Shown here piece after piece: positions 46,606 through 59,817 of a stretch of 64,000 bases of DNA. The notes beneath the pieces are model-generated. The model searched no databases, was not told where the DNA came from, and saw only the letters and a list, made by a program, of their open reading frames with translations. The first letter of the stretch is position 1. Every line of letters starts with the position of its first letter. Origin of the DNA: Trichaptum fuscoviolaceum (taxonomy: Eukaryota; Basidiomycota; Agaricomycetes; Hymenochaetales; Trichaptaceae); contig CAJSYZ010000006.1 of NCBI GenBank assembly GCA_910574455.1, forward strand, positions 434,001-498,000, in the 5' to 3' direction. The position numbers and the translations under genes are program-made.

Positions 46606-47792
46606 TTATGGACAGAAGGTTAGTGTGTAGTCAGCGTTGAGGCTTGAATCACAGGTCCAGAGCGCCGTTCCAGAGCTCTCATCGTATGCATAAGCGTAAG
46701 AGTTGGGGCAGTTGTCCTTGAAATAAGAGTAATATGCCACGCCGGACGAAGGGCACGTCGCCGGAGTGTCGTATTGGCCGGAGCAGCAGTTCGGCGAGTT
46801 AGCTATAGTGTAGATGGTCGTGAGTATGCTTATGAGGAAGCGAAGAAAGAGGGAGACAACATACCTTGATCACCATCAAGATTTGCATCGCATGCGCTCT
46901 TGCAGCCGAGCGGGAAGCCCGTTGAGTCAAATGGACCCTTTAGGGCATCAGGGCCTAAATATGTTTAAGTTACACCTTCAAAAAGTAATTAGTAGGGCAC
47001 GAAGCACATACAGTTGGGGCCGAGGTCAACCGGGCAATTTGCAACAGGACAGCCGACGTTATTCGTAATACTCATTGGGAGATCATAGCCGTCGACAAGA
47101 GACACTGCCATATCTCTAAGCACAGCTTTCCCTCAGTGGAAGGAGAGGGGGAGGGAAGACGTACCGTCAAAGTAGTCTAGGTTACCATCTCCTTGAAGGG
47201 TCCATTCCGCAACAGTCGCTGGGGGCACACCCTACGAAATCTATGTCAGCTTGGAGTTCCAGTCGACAAAATCCAATGGGAGTACGCACTGTGCCGGTGT
47301 GCGGGTCACAGAGCAGACCTCCATTGCAGCCTCCGGTAGCGCACGAGTTCGGGCCTGGATTCACGCTGAAATCGCAATTGCGGCGGCCCCAAATGCGACC
47401 AGCCTTCCAGTTGTCTGGAACCGTGAAGCTGACGGCAGTGTATGCTCCAGCTTCCCAGCTTCACAGAAAAAGTCCGTTGGCGTTCGTTATGAAAGTTAGG
47501 AATGTTGAGAAACGTACCCAGTTGCTTGATCCGGGACATTCGAAGCCACGTTCAGATCGGTGAAAAGCTGTCGAAGCGATTAAAATCGATGTTCGAGCGG
47601 CAAAAAGAGGACGTACAGCAGGCCTACAATATTGCGCCAGGTCAACCGATGGTAAACAACCTTGAAAAGCAATGTGCATACCAGATTGTGAACGGGCACG
47701 CATTATAAACGGTGAAAGTTCTTGCCGATGCACCACTTGCGACGGCGAGTACAAGGAAAGACGCTGTGATGAGGGAGTCAGAGGGACTTCAT
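46606..47792 (-). CDS. Thaumatin-like protein 2 (start codon out of frame)
   Basis: Close paralogue of the gene at 39374-40533 with the same exon order: RTFTVYNACPFTIW, FTVPDNWKAGRIWGRRNCDF, NPGPNSCATGGCNGGLLCD, VSLVDGYDLPMSITNN, VANCPVDLGPNC, FPLGCKSACDANLDGDQ, NCCSGQYDTPATCPSSG and YTLTFCP. The mature domain looks complete. The expected start ATG (47790-47792, MKSL) runs into a stop after four codons. The signal-peptide frame (ITASFLVLAVASGASA) lies one base over and has no ATG of its own. This is a one-base indel in the leader, a missed tiny exon or a sequencing error. A TATA-like box is kept. If the break is real, the gene is silenced although its mature part is intact. Confidence 0.75.
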
Positions 47793-47844
47793 TGGTGTTT
47801 GAGCTCCAGTTGAGGATGGTGATTTGGCCAACGAAGCAAGTTGC

Positions 47845-47852
47845 CTTTATAT
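47845..47852 (-). promoter_or_regulatory. TATA box of thaumatin-like gene 2
   Basis: ATATAAAG on the minus strand, about 55 bp upstream of 47792, matching the placement in gene 1. Confidence 0.45.
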
Positions 47853-47859
47853 CTGTGAA

Positions 47860-49290
47860 GTATTCTGAGTGTAGCGGAAATATGCAGAAGTCGAAGACAT
47901 CATAAAAAGGCCAGCTGATCGCAGGATGAATATCCTGACGCTTGAAGCTCGGAAACATTCCCGCGTAGAATGTGTCGGAGATTTCCGTTGAAAGGCGAAG
48001 ACATATTGGAATGTTTGAATCTATGATATTGTGAAAACCATCGCCGCCGATGAACTGAATACAGATACGTCACTGTCATTGGGGGAAGTCGCGAAGTATT
48101 TATACCACAGTGTTTCCAGGAATAGCTTTGACGAGAACGCGCTGTTTCACAGAGTTGAGCAACGGTTCCGAAAGAGGCTTCCAAAGATACATCGTGGAGA
48201 ACGAGATACTTCATAGCAATAGTGAACTGGCTTGAATACCGTTGATGCAAGTCGACGTCCACACTAAGAAAGCACCGTTTCGGATATTCCCCGATTTTGC
48301 AGATAAGGAAAAAGTGTCTATGGAGCATCAAGATGTCGAGTATCTTTCGGTGCAAGCGGAGAACTTGTGTTTGCTGATGGGGAGAGTACGAACGGATGCT
48401 TCCAGGAACATTCGCGAAGTCCCTGTGACCTTATGGTTGTGAATTAGGCGATGCCTTGAGAATAGCACTTCAGGTACCCATCAAGACCGATGAGCGGACC
48501 GCATAGCAAGGTATATAGCCCATGAAGTCACGATGTTCTTTTGGCCACGCTGGCAATGGTCAACAATTGATCGAAGACTCAGTGCCAAATAAACTAGAGT
48601 GGTCCTAAATCCGTGCACCAGTGTATAAGAATAGAACGTGCAAGTAGCCCTCGCGAAACACTATGTGTTCATCGATCTGTGTGTGAGATCAAAAGTTCAT
48701 ATGCATTAAAATCAAAGTGAGAGCAATAGATACAGTACGCACTTCAGATTAAGATAGGGCCGTACTCCCCCAAAAAGTTGTCAACCAATTTCACGTCGGC
48801 GGCCGTAGCAATCGCAGATCTCGCACTGTTCCAAGTTCAAAACGCGGGTCAAAACTTAAGTGTTGTTTTCGCTTTGATGCCCATGGAAGGACTATTTGTA
48901 CATGGAGTATGTAGCAGGTGTAGTGAGAGTTGCGGTAGGAAAGAATTCGATTTACTACCGTGACATTGAACAAACTTGAAGTGAGAGCGCTGACGTCACC
49001 GGCGTTCTTATTTGTCGTTCGATGTCGTTCGATACATAGAACTTGAAAGCGATGTTCGAAGAGCAGTTCTTTTATTCATTTTGTTGTGTGACTTTATAGC
49101 TTATTCTACATAGATAATTAATTTAACTGATACAGATGTAGTGAGACGTGGAACATTCAAAATGCTAGCGTCGTGGCTGATCGTGATACAAACAATTATA
49201 ATTTTTTTAAATGAATCTTTCGCACTTGATATGCCGTGGAACAAAGGAATGACGAAGGGGACGAATAGAAAAAAAATAGCGTTAAACAAT
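47860..49290. other. Intergenic, possible coding relics
   Basis: Open frames of 60-165 codons occur on both strands (for example minus 47900-48355) but no domain, signal or coherent splicing is visible. No repeat words of the large element are present. Confidence 0.35.
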
Positions 49291-49292
49291 AT

Positions 49293-52200
49293 TTAGCAAT
49301 AGCGGTTGCCAATCATGATGGACTGGCGCCGGTCTGTAATGATGAAAGCGGTAACAAGGACACCGCAGAGCAAGCACGATGCGGCCCAGCTCGAGGTCCG
49401 GAGGAGAGAGAAGTTGTTCGCGTCGTCTTCAAAGATGGGTGACGAGGACGAGGCGGATAGAGGAGTGCTTGAGACGGATACATTGATTGCAGAGGATAAG
49501 CATGAGAAACTTCGGCGTAGCCATCCAATACTGGTGGGTGTTCGGTTAAGTGGTAATGGGATATGAGGTACTGTATTTTCCTTCGGCCTCGAGTCCGCGT
49601 CCATGTCGTGACCTGTCTTCTCGCTCATCAATTCCTCATTAGATAGCTTCTCATTCTCGGTCTGGGTTGCACTCGACGAGTATATTTGCCCATCATTGTC
49701 TAGGTGAGTTTGTTCTGAGGAAGACGGTTCTGGGTTCAAGATTTTTGAGGCTTTGCGTTCGAGCTCCGAGCTCTCAGCGTCCTCTCCTGTCCACACACTG
49801 ACGTCTCGCTTGAGCATGGGTGCATACTCGTCAACAAGCGGCGTCTCATTATCGTCAATCGCTGGTGATGAGGACACTACTGTCTGCGGCGAAATGTCTT
49901 CAAGCGCCTTGTCTCCGGATGATGCCTCACGCTCAATCCACGGCTTATCCTGAACAGTCGTCAGCTTCGGAGAGACTGCAGAAAGCTCCTCTTTGTCCTC
50001 CTCCGGAATCGACTCCAGTGTGCGGGAGCGTTCATGCTTAGGACTGGACAGAGGTGGGATCGAGAGCGCCTCGATGGAAGGTATGCTTGGTATCGTTTCT
50101 ACCTCCGGAGCGAGAACGTTGATGATCGGAACAGTGTCAAGAACCGGTACGGCGGTGGTGCCGTCTGCACCGATTTCGTTTTTGACAGGGAGAGAGGGGG
50201 CACCAATCGCAACAACAAGAGGAGCCAGCCCAGTCTTTGTTCCACTCCCAACTTCCGCCTCATCTTCCCCGGGATCCTCTCGCACAGGACTCAGTTCCGT
50301 GCGCCTTTCCAACAAGGAGCTACTCGACGATCTTCTCACCAGACCCATGTCTGCCCTCGGTGGACTCTCGACAGCCTTCTCCGGCTCATCGCGCGGCAGT
50401 GGTACAGTGCTAGAAGACTGCTCTTCTTTCGGGCTTGGTGATGCCGAAGTACTTGATCTTAATATTGTCTCGACTGCTTCCTGTAAGGCGGACTGCTTCA
50501 ACGCTCCATTGCTGAGCGTCCGAGTCCTCACTCGTGGTCGAGAGTCTCCACTAACAGAGCCCATCGGATCGTCCTTTTCGAACGACGGGATGCCCAACCC
50601 GAGAGCGCCCATGGTCCCAAGTGCAGTACCAGCCCACGAAAACGGCCTGTGTCTCGGGCGCTTGACTATGACATCCCCACGATCGTCTTCATGGTGCTCC
50701 CCCTCCTCTGCCTCGGCTTCTGAGTCTGAGCCAGGCCATCCACCCGGGAACGCATCGCCTCTGTCTAGAACTGACTTGATGGGAGATTCTTTCACCCGTA
50801 AGGAGGATGCTGGAGATGTCCGGGGCGTCGGGAGGGGAGAGCTTGACGGGGTCGGGGAGGATGAAGAGCCCGGGAAGGACAATCGCTTCCTTGACCGCGC
50901 CGGTGGCGGCGGAGGGGGTGATCTACGCCCGCTGTGCAGCGACCCATTGGAAATGGTACGAGGCGGCGTAGGCGGGGGTGTCGATAGTGTCTCCGACCAC
51001 TTGATGTGGGGACTTGGCGAGGCGCGACCAGCAGCTGACGTTGAATGCGCATGTCCTAGCATGACAGATGCAGGTGGTGTCCCTTGTCTCCGAAGACTTC
51101 CGCTTGACTTGCTCGAGAGACTGTCGTTATCGCTTTCATCGCGTGTCAATTGGCGCTCCTTCTGCAACTCCGACTTGGTCTTCAGCTCTAGCGCAGGAGC
51201 GAGTACAGGTGTGGCTGTTGTCTCTGACATGCCCAAAGGCGAGCGCGCGCGCGAATGGCTGGGCGTACCCATCGGTGTGCTCTTCGTCGGCCAAGGTTTG
51301 GGTGAGCCGCTTGGTGCACCGAGATGTTTCGACTTCATCTTCGAAAGATCACGCTTCTCGCCTCTTCCCCTGCGCTCTTCATGCTCGTCCTCCGTGTCCT
51401 TAAAGCTTCTGTTGCTGCGTTTACGAGCCAAGGCAACGCTCCGCTGGAGTTCACGTTCAATCCCCAAGCTGACTCGAGCGCCGACACCAAGAGCGGCCTC
51501 GCGAACACACATGTCCACAACCCCGCTGATAACACCATCGACCTCTCCTGAGTGCTCTACGTACCACCACGCCGCCGGCCAGCGCGCAATGTAAATCGCC
51601 AGGTCTTGCAGGATGTTAGCTGCTTCCTCTTTAGCTTCATCGTCCGGGGAGTGCTCCACGAGTCCCGATTTAGTTTTGAGCGCACAACCATCTCCTGCAA
51701 GCCCAAGACACTCGGGATTTCCACACGAGTGCTCGTGTTCCGAATCGGAATCCGAGTCGTGGTGAAATGGATAACCGGAAGTCAACGCGCACTGGGCGCG
51801 GAACCACGGCTCGACAAGGCACTCCGCAAGGCGCACTGCGCCAGTAGTCGCGTCCAGCAGACGCGCGGCGTGCTCGCGCGTGGGGGAGAGGAACGCTGCG
51901 GTAAGCGACCCGCAAAAGTCTCGATGTGAAGTATGAGTCTTCTTGCTCGGGGACGTGTACATCGAGGAAGAGAGTTGCGACGATGATCGCGCGTGTTTGG
52001 ACGGTTTCAGAGACGTGCCAATGTCCCACGCGAGGGAAGCAAGGAGCTGCGGACTAAACGTACGCTCATGGTGTTGATGCTGGTGTTCGTGATGATGCAC
52101 GTTGTGATGAAGTAAGGAAGCGTTGGGAGAACGTGGCCTGCGTGAGGAGGGCGAACGAGGGTCTTCCTCTCCCGTCTCAAGGGGCACATCTATCGTTTTC

Positions 52201-53211
52201 GGGATAGAGGGATCCTCCTTGAAGAAGTAGGAGGGAAGCTTGGGGAGTATCTGAGCGAGAGGGATGGATGCATAGATTGCGTCGCCAGGAATGGCACCAA
52301 ATACGAGTACGTCCTGCGACTCGAGTGCAAAGCGGTACCATTTCCAATACGATTTATCTTGTCTGCGAAATATAAGTATTTGTCAACTTAATTCATGCCT
52401 GCACTCACTTTGCGGTCTCTACACCTCTGAGCACTTCGAGAGCGGACTTCGCTCGCCCGATGACTTTTCTGGAGTCGATCACCGCGATCTCGACGTCATG
52501 TTTCACTGCAAGCTTGTACCGCCTAACCGCCTCCCAGAGACACCAGAAGAACGAGAAAGACGTAGTGACATACGGAGAGCTCGAACGGGTTGTCCAGTCA
52601 AGATGTCGCACGAGATCGTCGTAGGTCATGTCGGCACCTCCGCTGGACCCGACAACTTCCACTGATTGGGATCGACTATGCATCGGTCGGATTCTGGCAA
52701 TCGATGGGACACGCGACATGCTCATGCTTCGGCTCAGACCGAGGTTTGAGACAGCAGTTTCGCCGTCTGATTCGTCGTAGTCGCTTCCGATGTATGTCCC
52801 GCCACTAAGTGTGCTCAGTGTGCTTAGTGTCCTCCGGCGAACTCCTGGGTCCGGAGACCCTAAGTCTTCCTTGAAGCGGCGGGAGAGAAAGTATGGGTCC
52901 GAGGAGGCGGCATCCTCGTCTTGGCTGTCGTGCCCGCTTCGTATAGACGAGACTGAGGTGGAGAGCGAGGACGGCGAGCGAGAGAGTGCTGGGCGGTGAA
53001 TGCTCAGACCTGGTGAGGATGGTCGTGGCGACGAGGCACGCGAGCGGTTTGTGTGCGGCGTATGCACGCGGAAGAGGAACCGATTGTGCTCGACGAGCTC
53101 ATCGAATTTGTATGTTGCGCCGAAGCCATATTGCGGTAGGTGCACTTCAGCTGTCTGTGCGTCGTTGTCCGGTTTCAACTTCGAAGACGACGATAAGGAT
53201 TGCGTCGACAT
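49293..53211 (-). CDS. Large Ser/Pro-rich protein with RVH-motif N terminus and C-terminal membrane span
   Basis: Two exons (53211-52409 and 52362-49293) joined in phase, about 1290 residues. The N-terminal part has YKFDELVEHNRFLFRVHTPH. This resembles, from memory and not verified, the start of the fungal DUF7587-type domain. After the splice comes YWKWYRFALESQDVLVFGAI and IPLAQILPKLPSYFF, probably the end of the same domain. A second conserved-looking block follows (RDFCGSLTAAFLSPTREHAA, IYIARWPAAWWYVEHSG). The rest is low-complexity Ser/Pro/Glu, likely disordered, with many SP/TP sites. The end has a hydrophobic span (WAASCLLCGVLVTAFII), suggesting a tail anchor. No function can be given. 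Long open frames on the opposite strand (49993-51594) are a side effect of codon composition. Confidence 0.65.
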
Positions 53212-53214
53212 TGT

Positions 53215-55111
53215 GCAAAGTGCACTGGATAGTAGAAAAGAGAAGTTTGTGAATCAGTTCGTAGATAAGAGAGAGCGTGCAGGAAAAGGCCGGATGGGAG
53301 GAGGCGGAAAGCGGGGGTATAGACAAGCTGATGGTCGGGATCGGTTGTATGTATATGCAGCGCAGCTCTGCAGGCCGTACGTGCCACATGTTTAGCACAT
53401 AGCAGGGGTATCATAACAACGTTGCTTCCGCGTTTGCACAGGCAGGACGCCGGGCAAAGGAACACAGCGTGTCTAGCGTGAGGCTAGGCCTCAGCAAGTA
53501 CTATGGAAAATTCGGGCCGCTTCGGGCACATTCAATTGATGTCACGGAGATGGTCGGTAAATGAACGTGAGGAACGTCAAGTGTTCCTGCAAAATGCAAA
53601 ATGTCTCGGAAGTCAACGATCATGATAAAAAGAGCTGGATTTCCGGGTTTCTGCTACCCCCGAGTATGAGGAGTTACAATTGGAATATCTGAGAGACAAC
53701 AACATCCATGTCCCCTTAGCAAGTACATACCCCCGAGCGATGCACCACTACGTCTTTTCAAGCGGGTAGATATTTGGATCAACTTGAATATTTCAGATTG
53801 AGAGACTACTACGATGAGAAATATCATGTTTAATGAGCTTAGAGCAGTAACATACAGAATACTTGGAGAGTGTCATCTGAAGGGACGTACTATTGCTTAG
53901 AGGTGCTGAGCAACCCGAAATTACGATCTCCCTATCTCCCCACCATTCCATTATGCAAACTCGGCATTATGATTGTGGCTAATTTGAAATTTGATTCTTT
54001 CAGATGTATTTAAGAGGTCCACTTGAAGTCGAGAAAGTGCTGTTTCTAACGAGGAACCATCTCAACCGGCTCACAAGTCTATGCCGATTCATCTCGTCTG
54101 TAGTAGCATCATCATCCAAGCAAACCAAACAGTAGATACTGGTGACTTACTTGCATGATCCTCAACATCCAGTTCATAGGTCGGTATGACACAACGATGA
54201 ATAGCAAGACAAAGTAACAAGAAATATGTGCAGTTTTAATGAGAGCACAATCCTTATGCATTCATGCAGGCATAATCTAACGAGTCAGATGGGTATAGGC
54301 TTATGAGAAAAATGGGACATACATACCTTGGAGGTGCAGCCACAATTATATTCGTATTTCCCACCGCGAAGCGGCTGTCGCATACGGCGTTGAGTATTCA
54401 TCCTATTTAGACGCTGAAAGCTCATCAATGATCTAGTACTGTGTGTAATATTAGATTGTGAGCATGTACGAACCTCTCGAACCTGAGGATAGCACCCTTT
54501 CACTTCTTGTAGAGTCAATCACCAGAGTTGTCCGTGATCGGATCATTTCGAGCGAGTGAAACACAACAAGAGCAAAAGCTACTGCCAATATGCGATCTTT
54601 TCCAGTTCAACGACTGCCACCAATATCGTCCCAAGTGTGGTCATCCCTTGCGGGTCGCTACCCGGGATGATCGAAGATGCACCAGATTGATGAAGAGTCA
54701 TGTCCAAAACAATAACAAAGGTTAGCATGATAGTGTCTCCAGGGCAAGGCTACGCACCGCCAGAAGACATTTCTGCCTGACCTCTGGTTCTTGGTACGTT
54801 CCTGCAAAGCATTCTAGGCCAGGTTATAGGCGCCGTTATCACACCAGATACATACCATTAGTGAGAACATACAATGTTTGGAAAGGGTGAAGAAATGTTT
54901 ACGATAGTTCGGTTGATTGGAGCATAACTTGACTTCCATCGCCGCTGCAGCATTTTCAGACATCATCTTTACACGTACGTCGCATAAAGAAGATAGTTTA
55001 AAGAAGATAACGGTATAGAGATTACATGAGTCTCATTTGCATGATGTGTATTGACGAAGAAGTGCATCTTCTTGAACTTGAAGTCATTTCTGGTCAAGTT
55101 CCCACGCACTT
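53215..55111. other. Intergenic up to the right arm
   Basis: About 1.9 kb without a supported gene. Short open frames (for example minus 54285-54518) lack domains. The inner end of the right arm follows directly at 55112. Confidence 0.45.
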
Positions 55112-55422
55112 CATCAGGGAAACTACTTTCTGCTTACGGCGACTGACGCGTCCTGATTTGGCTGGCACCTGTCTGAAGGGTCGCTACTTCGTCTGAAAAT
55201 ACACTGATTGCCTTAACTCACTGAAATAAAGAGTGTTTCAGGATGCAAGCCATCTCTCAGTACATCAGAATGCAAGTCAGGATTTCAGTGCTCAAGTAAC
55301 ATGGGACTTGGAAAATTTTTACGATTTTTGTTACATCTAAACTTGAATTAGGAAACCAGTTGAGAAAACTTGAAGTGCGGCAATGCCAATTGCCTCTTCC
55401 TCCACCATCCATGTTCAAATTA

Positions 55423-58297
55423 GACGGAAATCAAACTGGGCTTGTGGACTGCCTTGCGTGCGGAGATTCCTAACGCGTCGGACGGAATCATCGACATCAT
55501 TGTGAACAACCCGCCTTCGCAGGACGGCACTTCGTTCACGAATGCACGCGACCATCTCCTTGTGCGCAAGGGCTCCGCGCGCAATCCTATGATCTTCCCC
55601 TCTGCGGACTACGACAACGATGCGTTCGGCTTGGACTCGGGTTCTGGGAAGTACACGTTCACGCACCAGGCGCTGGGCGCAGATATGTTCAGGTTCTTGT
55701 GGAATTATGGTCAAAACTGGACGACGTGGACGGCGTATGAGGATGTGACGAGCATAGATAAAAAGCTTGTTTGACAATGATGAGAATTGGTGGGCGGGCG
55801 AGCATATTATTGTGCAATGTAAGTGCTCTTACTCTTATACTAGTATGTGCTGTGATCTGCTAATCAATTTTGCAATAGGCTGGTCTGCTATTGCTGCATC
55901 ATCCTATACTGTTGTACATGCGGACAGGAACTATGCTCATCAGTGCCGTGTTCCTCAGTTCCTTGCTTGTGGTCCGTTCAATACCTGGGGTTTCCACAGA
56001 GGAGTGAGCTTCCAGATGGACAATACCGCCGACGGACGCTGGGAGCTCGAAATTATGAGTACATGGCCGACGTACCTACAGCTCAACGTTTTTGGCTTCG
56101 ATGACTACTTCTACGGTGACACGGACGGCAACGGCGTCATGACCGCCTCCCGCCCAACTTGGCTGCGCCCAACTACTTGAACGTCAGTGCTCCGCCGCAC
56201 CCGCATCTCGCGTTGTACGCTGGTCGTAGATGACGCGACGATGCGGTGGAGCCTCGAGCCGCGTGGGGAGAGCACTGTGGGCGCTATCATGTACGCGCTG
56301 CTCCTGTCGATCCCGGTTGTCACTGGTACATTGGCAGTGGCGATCTTCATGTGGAGCTTCTACGGGATCAAGTACAACCAGTGGGGTCTCACGGAAAAGA
56401 AGCCGGATCATTCGCACAATTTCCCCGTCATTGGCTCGCTGGGCTCGAAGTCTGCGCAAGACCTGCATGTGGCGCCGATGTCGGAGAAACACTCGAGCCA
56501 TGGACACGCGCATACAGGCGACATCATTGGCTGGCCGGAAGACAAGAATAAGCGGAGGACCATGCTCATTGCGACTTTGGAGTACGAGATCATATTGGAA
56601 GTTGAAGGTCAAGATCGGTGGTCTTGGTGTGATTTGATGGGCAAGGCAATGTCGGATATCGACCTGATTTAGGTTGTACCAAAGGTTAAAGACATTGAGT
56701 ACCCTGCTGGCGAACCTGCAGAACCTATCGAAGTCATTATCTTCGGCGACCCGTACCTTATCGAGGTTGAGACGCATGTCCTCGACAACATCATGTACAT
56801 CGTCCTCGACTTGCCTGTCTTCCGCGCACAAACAAAGGCGGACCCGTATCATGCGCGCATGACGATATCAGCTCAGCTATCTTCTACTCGACATGGAACC
56901 AGGCTATCGCAGCAACCGTTAGGTGCTACCCGCAGATTGATATCTACCACATTAATGACTACCACAGTGCGCTCGCACCTATCTATCTGCTCCCGAAGGT
57001 CCTCCCATCTGTCTGTCTCTCCACAATGCGGAGCTCCAGGGGTTGTGGCCACTCCGCACGAAGGAGGAGATGAAGGAAGTGTGCTCGGTGTTCAATATCA
57101 GCAAGGAGCACGTTTGTTCAGTTCGGAAACACGTTCAACTTGCTCCACGCCGCAGCATCCTTCATCAATGTGCACCAGAAATCGATCGGTGTCGCTGGTG
57201 TCTCTGACAGTATGGTAAACGGTCGTGGGCGCGTTACCCGGCGCTTTGGACACTCAAGCATGTCGACTCGCTCCCGAATCCGGACCCAACGGTTATTGCT
57301 GCTTTGGACGAACAGCCTGTTCAAATCAAGGACATTCAGATTGATGAGGAAGCAGAGGCGAAATGTACGGAGTTCAAGCAGCAGGCTCAGGAGTGGGCTG
57401 GTATTGCACAGGATCCTTAGGCAGATCTATTCGTGTTCATTGGTTGTTGGTTGAAGCAAAAGGGTGTAGATCTTATTGCAGACATGATGCCTTCGCTGTA
57501 AGTTATTTCTTAATCCTATTTTGCTAAGTAAATGAATGTTTGCTCATTTATTAATGCCAGACTGGAAAAACACCCTTCAATTCAGTTGAATTGTGTCGGG
57601 CCTGTCATTGACTTGTATGGACGTTTCGCTGCGGAGAAGCTTGCTCGTCTCATGGAGATGTACCCGAACCGAGTGTACTCAAAGCCAGAGTTCACTACTT
57701 CGCCTCCATACGGTGGTCTCGGTCTCATGCCTGGTTGGGTAAGTTTGCATTCGTTTTTTCTAATGTTTTGCAATCTGACTTTGAACACAGTGGTTCCCTG
57801 TCGAATCGAGTTCAACAGCACACATGTTGTCCCAGCTTACGAAAACAATAAAAATGGCGCTTAAGTCTACGGAAGAAGAACATGCTATCTTGCGTGCTCG
57901 TTCGGCTGTTCAGCGTTTCCCGGTTGTTGAATGGCGTCAGCGCATGGGAGACTTCCACAAGCGTAGCATTAACTTTACTAGTCGTCAGATCACGGGCTCT
58001 TTAGCATGGAGACCTTCTGATGGTGAAGCTGAACATCGGGAAGAACCGACGCAACCCAACTGGGATACCCGAAGCACATACGACAGCCCACACAACTCGA
58101 TCACTGGATCTCCTGGAGCTTGGAGCCATTCGACACTCGTGCCTCTGGAGCAGCATCTGCTCCCTCCTCGCACTTTGAAATTAGAAAGGCGTGGTTCAGC
58201 AAGCTCTGATGTATCCGAAGGCGAGGACTACTTTGCGCGCGCGGAATGCGAGTACGGAAGGTTATTGCGAAGCCTGACGGGGACAAGCTGGCTCTGA
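55423..58297 (+). pseudogene. ags1: Alpha-1,3-glucan synthase internal fragment, right arm
   Basis: Inverted copy of the fragment at 35857-38730 with the same retained introns, the same deletion (junction near 57711, FTTSPPY to GGLGLMPGW) and most of the same frameshifts, so these predate the duplication. Small differences exist. Near 55990 this copy has three Ts where the left has four, so HRGVSFQMDNTADG stays in frame only here. Near 57005 it has three Cs against four. A one-base insertion in the AAAAAGCTT run near 55763 is found only here. It begins inside the coding region without a start codon and ends before the C-terminal membrane domain. Confidence 0.85.
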
Positions 58298-58423
58298 CAC
58301 TGGACTATATAATAAAATAATATAATGCATCAGAGCAGACAAATCTGCCACTGACATAGTACTACTATTGGAGGAAAAATAGTTGCTGCACCGCTTGGGT
58401 AAAATATGTAGCTTGTGATTACT

Positions 58424-58479
58424 TAACGCCCAGAGGTGTTCGGGTATCGCCAGCAAAAAGCTGGCCCGTCCGGGCGTTA
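58424..58479 (+). ncRNA. Conserved stem-loop element, copy B (right arm)
   Basis: Inverted copy of 35672-35728; see there and 5338-5392 for the covarying stem. Confidence 0.35.
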
Positions 58480-58774
58480 TATTGAATTGTCTTGAAAACT
58501 TTGAAGTGTCTTGAAAAAGCACTAATAGTGGTGTTGAAAACTATTTAATCCATTGGGTTGCTCACAGCAGACAGACACCATTGGCGACATCTTCCAAACC
58601 ACTTTGATACCTCAGACTACGGTGATCATTCGGGAAAAAAAAGCAATTCAATAATAAATTTTAATCATGAATCTCCTGGCAACTTTGAAAGACAAGAGCA
58701 TGTGCACAACAATTTACTCGATAACTCAAGCACATTTGGTCAAACCTGCTACTGGTGGGCCTCAGCCTACTAGA

Positions 58775-59817
58775 TCAAGCCTCGAAGTTCTTGATGTACT
58801 TATCCGGTAAGGGTGGGTGGCTTTGGCTCAGGGCCAAAGCTACAGCAAACGTGCTGTGAACATCAATGGCAGCATCTAGTATTCCAGTACAGCAGATCAT
58901 GCAAGTGAGAACTTGAAGATGGTTGATCTTGAGCAACAAAATGATAACTTACATTGTATTTGTGCCGCTGATAGCTCGTTAGCTGCCCAGTCACTCATCG
59001 TGACCTCACTACTCTTCTTGACGTTCAGCCTCAATACTTCTCCCACTATTTTTTCGAGCTTGACAGTCGGAGTCGGATGCTGGAACCAGAGACGAGGGTT
59101 TAAGAGCAGTTGGGACCAGGTCGGGTTTTTGGGCCAGACTTCCGGGTAGACAACGCGCGCCCAATCTGTCAGATCGACACAGGAGCGCACAGAGGTGCAA
59201 AAACTTGCGCTTTATACGCACTGCGTCACCTGCCATTTCTTCTGGTTGGCCACCTCGCAGGAGAAAAGATAAGTTATTCATACCGTTGATTCCAGCTGAA
59301 ACTTTCATGACTGTACCATCCCCAAGGAGTTGCGCCAACGTAGGAGGAAGGTCAGTAAGAGTATGCGTCCTGACCAGATAAACCTGGTTTTGAACTGCGA
59401 GTTGGATGAGGTCTACGCGATGATTGGACCCTTTTCCGCCACTTGCCCACTCGATGTCGATCGAGACAAATCTCCTAGCTGGTACCTGTGGCAAAGATGC
59501 ATATATTGCAGTCATTGCGTTGTCCACATCCAAGCCCGTGCAACACTGTATCGGAACTATATTATGGGGCCTATATTCATCTAATTCGGAGAGAGGTGTT
59601 GGTGGTACCCCGAGGAAATCAAGAAACGTTTGCAGTTTCTTGTGTATCTAGCAACAAGTCAGTGTACAGATCTTGATATGAATGAAACAAGTACCTTCGT
59701 TTGAGCCCTTGCTGTCCAGCGTTGAACGAGCTGAAAGCGGAGGACGGTGCGGAGGTGCAGGCGTGCATAATCAAGGGAGAGGAGGATGAGAAGGATAGTA
59801 CGAAGATTTGAGAACAT
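58775..59817 (-). pseudogene. DEDDy exonuclease, right-arm copy with one-base insertion
   Basis: Same gene as 34336-35377, inverted. One difference matters: after motif II the left copy has TTTT (AAGTTTTGCACC) and this copy has TTTTT near 59200. That shifts the frame just before SCVDLTDWAR, losing motif III. The difference is in a homopolymer, so a sequencing error is possible and the copy may be intact in the organism. Confidence 0.6.

Noticed and set aside
49993..51594. 533-codon open frame on the plus strand
   Set aside because: It lies wholly opposite the long exon of the Ser/Pro-rich gene, has no domain, and is open because the Ser/Pro codon composition avoids stops on the other strand.
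39044..55111. The enclosed 16 kb as part of one giant composite transposon
   Set aside because: It contains ordinary host genes with normal spacing and none of the element's repeat words; two separate insertions or a segmental duplication explain it more simply, though joint mobility cannot be excluded.
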